Origin: RHLJ01 sp048058975 | GTDB lineage: Bacteria > Bacteroidota > Rhodothermia > Balneolales > Balneolaceae | DNA length: 64,000 bases | Reading direction: 5' to 3' | NCBI GenBank assembly: GCA_048058975.1 | Contig: JBLLNP010000013.1 | Span: forward strand, 38,314-102,313 | In this document: piece by piece, positions 60,401 to 64,000 of the stretch | Layout of the letters: each line of letters starts with the position of its first letter | Position numbering within the stretch: position 1 is the stretch's first letter | Position numbers and translations under genes: made by a program | Notes under the pieces: generated by a model | The model's input: the letters and a program-made list of their open reading frames with translations, nothing else | What the model was told of the DNA's origin: nothing | The model's database searches: none

Positions 60401-60859
60401 TTGCTTAGAAACAGAGGCTTCTTTTAGGAACGTACTCAGATTGTCTTCCAATATCTGAGGGTTAACCTGCTCCAGGTTTTTGAAAATGGCTGCCTCAACC
60501 AACTTTGGATTCGAGTTTGTGGATTTCTCAAGATCAAGTGCGTAGGAAAGCTCTTTAATGTCACTCGAGCGGGCGAAACTTCGGTAAAACTCAATAAAAG
60601 ATACCTCATTAATTGCCTTGACTCCACGCCAGATGCTGAACCCGGTTACTGAAACCAACAAAAGGAGGAGAGTTATTTTGGTGGGAGGAGCCAGGTATAA
60701 AACTTCCTCCGCAAAAATGAAAACGATACTCCAGATCAGGAATACAATAATTCCGCTTAACAGGGCATTTTGTCGCTTCTTTTTTTGAAGAGAAGTATGT
60801 ACCCGGGTAAGTTGAGCCCGCAATTGTGATGAAGTATGAGTTGTATTTTGATCAGCCAT
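57440..60859 (-). CDS. DUF4175 family giant membrane protein
   Basis: 1139 residues from the ATG at 60857-60859 (a TTG five codons upstream is less likely). Two membrane helices lie at about 30-55 and 58-75 and another near 160-178. A beta-rich periplasmic part (about 200-520) follows, with 'TVIPPTYTNLDSLKLNYPFA' resembling known DUF4175 sequence. From about 525 to the end the protein is Glu/Gln-rich coiled coil with long runs such as 'NEEL', 'QQMQQQQ' and 'LEKMLEEL'. The function is unknown; its presence near BatB-like genes and the envelope location suggest a stress or surface role, which is inference. Confidence 0.9.
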   Translation of the reverse strand: MADQNTTHTSSQLRAQLTRVHTSLQKKKRQNALLSGIIVFLIWSIVFIFAEEVLYLAPPTKITLLLLLVSVTGFSIWRGVKAINEVSFIEFYRSFARSSDIKELSYALDLEKSTNSNPKLVEAAIFKNLEQVNPQILEDNLSTFLKEASVSKQVSLKRNIVLASTLILLITVFGFNESASRVVQFWATFEKPNPFAYTIQPGNITQEQGTPFTASVTFTGESPDRVSLMVKTPVESNFRSRNMDASGKTFSSLPFDLNSDLSYYIEMDGYKSELFEARVQLRPRFSELSATVIPPTYTNLDSLKLNYPFAQIQGYQGSQVKLSGIVNKDLELFELFTKDKSILLETDSSLTFSHSFEINNPDTLSFQLGDESGLKNQNPFRFTVEPQQDEYPYVELLQPAESFEAVEPALIDLLFRPSDDFGLNSANLKYELRKAFVKEPATGAIRLNRPANGVLQSFSWDVTELNLKPKDELSFWIEVSDNDGYQGYKTSRSELITLTVPSLIDYFEDLGEQEDEVETELEDISEAFEEMAEQYDTFKEQLKENPETNFEQQRQLQEVQRQQEEIEKRIEELNEMFEEIKEELSENSMLSEETLKAYEELKNLMEEIDDPAFREALQKLQEQMSEMTPEQLRDALQEAEFNEELYKQRLERTLELFKQLKLNSDLEKLAEAYDDLARQEEELENQSSDSESQEEQRSSTLEQTEKLKEQVEKLSESTTGKTEESIEAYQEMSQKELERIQKELEKMLEELQKEASGENSENGEDGNTEENNSEQQSGDQSQQEQNQQQQKNLKQDFQRLAEMTRSAMQQMQQQQMNVNIAGLQYILYSLLTLSVEQEELVEYAGITENRSLAYVEYARDQKNVEDIFISLSDSLFELSKDIPQFSNQINSKKEEVEQRLTNSLEQMAERNQSRASVATRQAMGGINEIAFMIANLLEQLQNSSNSGGSGGGMSMQQMMEQMQQMGENQQQLNQQIQDMINDMQGERLTQDQMERLNQLSKQQNAIRQQLQELQRNGDIEAGDKLGSELERMIEEMEDTINDLRGGAVDPTLIERQQNILSRMLEAEKAIQERDEEEKREGTTGRDAAQPTPPELTLEELEKQIRNRLNDPNFSKYSADYQRLIERYFELLKLLQEREI

Positions 60860-60925
60860 AAGTGTTGAATACAAATAAACAGCTTTGCTTAATCAAAAAC
60901 TATAAATGTTAGTTAAAATTGCGGA

Positions 60926-61801
60926 CTAAAGATCGGAAAGAACTAAACTTTCTTTTACAGAATATCTGCCGTTATCATTGGCCACTGTAATGATTTCCTT
61001 TTCCAGGTCGTGCTCCAGGAATAAATACCAGTTCTGTTCAGCGGCCTGATCAAGAAAGTTTTTTTTCTCGTCCAAGGTCTCAATAGGACGCATGTCATAG
61101 CCCATTACCCAGGGAAGAGGAAGGTGGACATGAGTAGGGAGCAGATCCGCTACAAAAACGAGTGTTTTATCACCTGCTTCAATCTTAGGGAGTTGTTGTC
61201 CGATGGTATGTCCGTTTACAATGATGGTGCTTAAACCGGATTCGTACTCAAAGCCATCCTCAACAAGGTTCACATTTGGAGAAGTTTTTAGCGGCTCGAT
61301 ATTTTCTTTAAGAAAGCTCGCCTGCTCTCTTGCGTTGGGATTGGTTGCTGTTTCCCAATGCCGTTTATTGATATGAAAGGTAGCCTTTGGGAATGCAAAA
61401 TCAAGATCGCCGTTTTCATTAAAAAAAGTAGTGCCCCCGCAGTGATCAAAATGGAGATGAGTGAAAATGATATCGGTAATATCTTCAAGCTCAAATCCAT
61501 GAGTTCTTAAAGAACCTTGCAGAGTTTTCTCAGAGAAATCGATTTGATAGATATCCATCATTTTCTCGTTGAACTTGTTTCCAACTCCATTATCAATCAG
61601 ATACACCTTCCCGGTTGCGTTCGATTTGATAAGCAGGCAGCGCATGGTCATTGCGATTCTGTTCTTTTCATCCGGTACGATACCCCGAGACCATAGAGTT
61701 TTGGGAACTACTCCGAACATCGCTCCACCGTCGAGTTTTATATCTCCTGTTTCTATGGTATAAAGTTCAAAATCTCCGAGGGTGGTTTTCGATAAGCTCA
61801 A
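60926..61801 (-). CDS. MBL-fold metallo-hydrolase
   Basis: 291 residues from a TTG at 61799-61801, supported by a strong ribosome site (AAAAAGGAG, plus-strand 61807-61815) five bases before it. The zinc motif is T-H-L-H-F-D-H-C-G-G; a distal His lies in 'VNGHTIGQQLPKIEAG', an Asp in 'VFVADLLPTHVHLP' and a late His in 'LFLEHDLEKEI'. The layout resembles AttM/AiiA-like lactonases and related hydrolases, but the substrate is not known. No partner gene is adjacent. Confidence 0.9.
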   Translation of the reverse strand: MSLSKTTLGDFELYTIETGDIKLDGGAMFGVVPKTLWSRGIVPDEKNRIAMTMRCLLIKSNATGKVYLIDNGVGNKFNEKMMDIYQIDFSEKTLQGSLRTHGFELEDITDIIFTHLHFDHCGGTTFFNENGDLDFAFPKATFHINKRHWETATNPNAREQASFLKENIEPLKTSPNVNLVEDGFEYESGLSTIIVNGHTIGQQLPKIEAGDKTLVFVADLLPTHVHLPLPWVMGYDMRPIETLDEKKNFLDQAAEQNWYLFLEHDLEKEIITVANDNGRYSVKESLVLSDL

Positions 61802-61918
61802 TCAGACTCCTTTTTGAAGAGAAGTTCTAAATAACAGATATCAAATACCAAACAAATTCAAAAACAAAAAGTCGGACTTTAGGAACTAGATTAAATTCCA
61901 ATGATCTAGAAGGCGTGA

Positions 61919-62209
61919 TTAAATGAGAAAATAGCTCAACAAAAATTCATATGCTCCTGATATGAAAAACACAATCAGTGACAATATAAAAACAAGATAG
62001 TCCCATAAATTGAGGAACTTATTTTTTATGATTAAAAGACTGGAACTAAGCATTAAGAAAAGTAAGCCTAAACCAAAAGCCTCTATAAAGTATTGTAACC
62101 CTGCTGTTGGATCTTCTACAAATTTATATCGAACCCTATTCCATAAATAGCAAAATGGAATCCAAAGGAGTAATATTGTGATATAGATCTTGCTAAAGCT
62201 GTACTTCAA
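61919..62209 (-). CDS. Small hypothetical membrane protein
   Basis: 96 residues with three hydrophobic segments (about 8-22, 43-62 and 70-90). No motif is recognised. It is placed between the oxidase operon's terminator and the MBL-fold gene, in the same direction, but the terminator at 62284-62320 separates it from the oxidase genes. The codon use and hydrophobic pattern look like a real protein. Confidence 0.55.
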   Translation of the reverse strand: MKYSFSKIYITILLLWIPFCYLWNRVRYKFVEDPTAGLQYFIEAFGLGLLFLMLSSSLLIIKNKFLNLWDYLVFILSLIVFFISGAYEFLLSYFLI

Positions 62210-62283
62210 TTTTCAATATTAAATATTAAGCGAATTTCATTCAGAATGAGAAATGTCCTAATTCTGATTAACAAATCCCAAAA

Positions 62284-62320
62284 ACAAAAAAGCCTCATAC
62301 TGAAATCAGCATGAGGCTTT
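62284..62320 (-). terminator. Rho-independent terminator of the cytochrome oxidase operon
   Basis: AAAGCCTCAT (62289-62298) pairs with ATGAGGCTTT (62311-62320), and the inner CTGA/TCAG adds four pairs around a two-base loop. On the minus strand it is followed by a T-rich tract. It lies 21 bases beyond the stop of the subunit IV gene. Confidence 0.88.
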
Positions 62321-62341
62321 GAATTCGTTTGGAAGTTCTTT

Positions 62342-62656
62342 TTAGAAAGAAGGGATCACATCTTCCCGGTACATGGTGTCAAGCAGAGTTACCGTAACCA
62401 TTAGTATGAAGAAGACTAGTGCTCCCACAAGAAGCATGGAGTTGAACTTGGTATCCCAATACAATCCCATAAAGAACGCCGCTACCAAATATGCTTTAGC
62501 GAAAGCAATGATGATAGCAGAGATAATGTCTAAAGGGGAGGGTAATCCTAAATTAGAAACTAAAACGGTTAGGATTGTAAGTACAAATAATGCTCCACCG
62601 ATTAACCAAAGTTGTTTGGCGGTAGCTACGTGATGTTCGTGATTGTGTTCGCTCAT
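62342..62656 (-). CDS. ctaF: Cytochrome c oxidase subunit IV (CoxD/CtaF-like)
   Basis: 104 residues from the ATG at 62654-62656, which has a GAGAGG ribosome site nine bases before it; the frame is open to 62677. A His-rich start ('MSEHNHEHHVATAKQLWLI') is followed by three membrane helices, including 'IIIAFAKAYLVAAFFMGLYW', as in CtaF/CyoD-type subunits. It is an accessory subunit of the haem-copper oxidase and the last gene of the operon. Confidence 0.9.
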   Translation of the reverse strand: MSEHNHEHHVATAKQLWLIGGALFVLTILTVLVSNLGLPSPLDIISAIIIAFAKAYLVAAFFMGLYWDTKFNSMLLVGALVFFILMVTVTLLDTMYREDVIPSF

Positions 62657-62669
62657 TGTCAAAAACCTC

Positions 62670-63335
62670 TCATTCAATTAAGTAAAGTAGTGGGAATAGG
62701 AAAATCCAGATCAAGTCAACCAAGTGCCAGTAGAGGCCTGTGATTTCGACCGGAGTGTAGTATTCACTATTGAAGTGACCTTTTCCGGCACGGATGTATA
62801 GCCATATCATCAACCCAATACCAACCAGTACGTGCAATCCGTGAACCCCGGTCATCATGTAGTAAATCCCAAAGAAGATGTTTGCTTTAGGATGACTTAG
62901 CTCTTCAAGAATTTCAGGAGTAGGATTCCAGAAAGATCCCGGAGCAATACCTAAATGTAATTTGTGCTCGTACTCAAAATATTTAATCACCATGAACACA
63001 CACGCTAGTGCAATAGTGATCAATAGATTTATCCGGAGCCCTTTGATTTCATTTCTTTGAGCAGAGCGAATAGCCATTGCCACGGTTAAACTACTACCGA
63101 TAAGAACAACAGTGTTAACGCCTCCCCAAAGTTTGTTAAGTTCAAGTGCTGCTTGTGTAAACAGCTCGGGGTACCAGGCTCTGAATACGATATACGCACA
63201 GAAAAGCCCGCCGAAAAAGAGGATTTCGTTCACCAGGAATACCCACATTCCCATTTTTGCCGATTCGAACTGCTGGTTTGAATCCACAAAATGGTGCTGA
63301 ACATGAGCAGGGTGAGATGCTGAATGATTCGCCAT
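62670..63335 (-). CDS. ctaE: Cytochrome c oxidase subunit III
   Basis: 221 residues. 'AKMGMWVFLVNEILFFGGLF' (the Glu-containing second helix), 'YYMMTGVHGLHVLVGIGLMI' and 'YTPVEITGLYWHLVDLIWIF' with the H-x-V-D-x-I-W-x-F motif are typical for CoxC of caa3/aa3 oxidases. The N-terminus is His-rich. The stop overlaps an alternative start of the next gene; spacing to subunit I is 21 bases. Confidence 0.97.
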   Translation of the reverse strand: MANHSASHPAHVQHHFVDSNQQFESAKMGMWVFLVNEILFFGGLFCAYIVFRAWYPELFTQAALELNKLWGGVNTVVLIGSSLTVAMAIRSAQRNEIKGLRINLLITIALACVFMVIKYFEYEHKLHLGIAPGSFWNPTPEILEELSHPKANIFFGIYYMMTGVHGLHVLVGIGLMIWLYIRAGKGHFNSEYYTPVEITGLYWHLVDLIWIFLFPLLYLIE

Positions 63336-63356
63336 TTAATGTATCGGTTTTATTAG

Positions 63357-64000
63357 TTAAGCTTTTTCTGTTTGTTCAGTTTCCACGTCATGATGCTCGC
63401 CATGTCCGTGGCCGTTATGCTCTACGGCAAGGCCTAGCTGGAATTCTTCCATTGGCTTGTGGTAATCATACGGTCCGTTTATGATAACTGGGGTATGATC
63501 GAAGTTGTGGAAATCAGGAGGTGAAGTTGCCTGCCATTCTAATCCACGGCTGTTCCAGGGATTAGCAGGAGCTTTTTCTCCACCAAAAAGTGATTTTACC
63601 AAATAGTACAGGATAATCAGGAAGGCAACTCCCAGAATGTAAGAACCAATGGTTGATGTCTGGTGGAATGGCTGGAATTGATCGATGTAGTTGTAATATC
63701 TACGTGGCATTCCTTGTGATCCCATCACGAACTGTGGAAGGAAAGTCATGTTAAAGCCAATGAAGATCAATACTGCAGAAATTTTGCCAAGAGTTTCGTT
63801 ATACATCCTTCCGGTCATTTTTGGCCACCAGTAGTGTAGACCTGCAAGCAATGCCATCAAGGTTCCACCCATCATTACATAGTGGAAGTGAGCAACTACG
63901 TAATAGGTATCGTGCAGGTGAATATCTACAGAAAGAGCACCTAACATAATTCCTGTGAATCCTCCAATAGTGAACAAGAACAGGAATATGAATACGTACA
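63357..64000 (-). CDS. ctaD: Cytochrome c oxidase subunit I, 5' part beyond window edge
   Basis: About 214 C-terminal residues are visible. 'FTIGGFTGIMLGALSVDIHL' and 'DTYYVVAHFHYVMMGGT' hold the haem a3 and haem a histidines. The C-terminal tail is long, hydrophilic and His-rich ('LAVEHNGHGHGEHHDVE'). It is the catalytic subunit of the terminal oxidase, reducing oxygen to water and pumping protons. The frame continues past the right edge. Confidence 0.96.
   Translation of the reverse strand, partial: YVFIFLFLFTIGGFTGIMLGALSVDIHLHDTYYVVAHFHYVMMGGTLMALLAGLHYWWPKMTGRMYNETLGKISAVLIFIGFNMTFLPQFVMGSQGMPRRYYNYIDQFQPFHQTSTIGSYILGVAFLIILYYLVKSLFGGEKAPANPWNSRGLEWQATSPPDFHNFDHTPVIINGPYDYHKPMEEFQLGLAVEHNGHGHGEHHDVETEQTEKA

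Overview
The window looks like a chromosomal segment of an aerobic, Gram-negative marine member of the Balneolota (Balneola/Gracilimonas-like), within the wider Bacteroidota/Rhodothermota assemblage. This is inferred from several features: a type IX secretion (T9SS) sorting tail on a secreted CotH-type protein; a PorD-like (DUF4835) protein and PorV/PorQ-like barrel; many lipoproteins with few clear Shine-Dalgarno sites; an L21 protein with an acidic/SAP-like tail; a BatB-type VWA protein and a DUF4175 giant; and a caa3-like oxidase operon. No tRNA, rRNA, CRISPR array or IS transposase was recognised.

Layout. Positions 1-2245 hold two tandem TPR lipoproteins, the first cut by the window edge. 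Positions 2373-6083 carry RidA, an M23 peptidase, an FAH-family enzyme and rplU-rpmA. Positions 6276-9546 carry a secreted DUF1579-like protein, a frameshifted lexA and a HEAT/cyclophilin lipoprotein. Positions 9532-11714 carry a three-gene lipid module (acyltransferase, CdsA-like protein with a one-base frameshift, CDP-alcohol phosphatidyltransferase) that recalls enterobacterial ynbAB. Positions 11893-17033 carry a secreted alpha/beta hydrolase, a uracil-DNA-glycosylase-family protein, the CotH/lamin-tail/T9SS protein and a haem-binding protein. Positions 17078-23571 form a fatty/amino-acid oxidation electron-transfer operon: etfB, etfA, fixC (ETF:quinone oxidoreductase), fixX and two acyl-CoA dehydrogenases. 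Most gaps in this operon hold palindromic repeats, and one holds a four-helix-bundle gene framed by inverted repeats.

Positions 23692-28141 carry a lipoprotein and an outer-membrane cluster (PorD-like, PorV/PorQ-like, helix-hairpin-helix barrel). Positions 28209-33633 form a sulfate uptake and activation operon (SLC13 permease, cysQ, cysD, cysNC) that makes PAPS and removes PAP. A decayed rmlA 3' end lies at 33792-33939 and marks the edge of a polysaccharide locus running from 33985 to about 53716. That locus contains a Wzc-like tyrosine autokinase, an SLBB-like protein, a very AT-rich block of glycosyltransferases with flippase and polymerase (37876-46408), a WbaP/WcaJ-like initiating transferase and a strong terminator. 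A second operon follows, with two nucleotide-sugar dehydrogenases and WbpB/WbpD/WbpE homologues (a UDP-diaminoglucuronate route), then an exosortase and a partner membrane protein. Positions 53713-60859 carry a glycerate kinase, a second four-helix-bundle gene with flanking inverted repeats, BatB-like VWA, HAD phosphatase and the DUF4175 protein. The end holds an MBL-fold hydrolase, a small membrane protein and a cytochrome c oxidase operon (subunits IV, III and the 3' part of I), all on the minus strand.

Three points deserve most attention. (1) The two four-helix-bundle genes are packaged between inverted repeats, like 23S rRNA intervening sequences but located between protein genes. (2) There is an exosortase mini-locus attached to the polysaccharide genes. 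(3) Single-base frameshifts in lexA and cdsA, plus an A10 run that splits two polysaccharide-locus ORFs, leave open whether these are read errors, decay or slippage. All functions come from reading the sequence; no database search was run.
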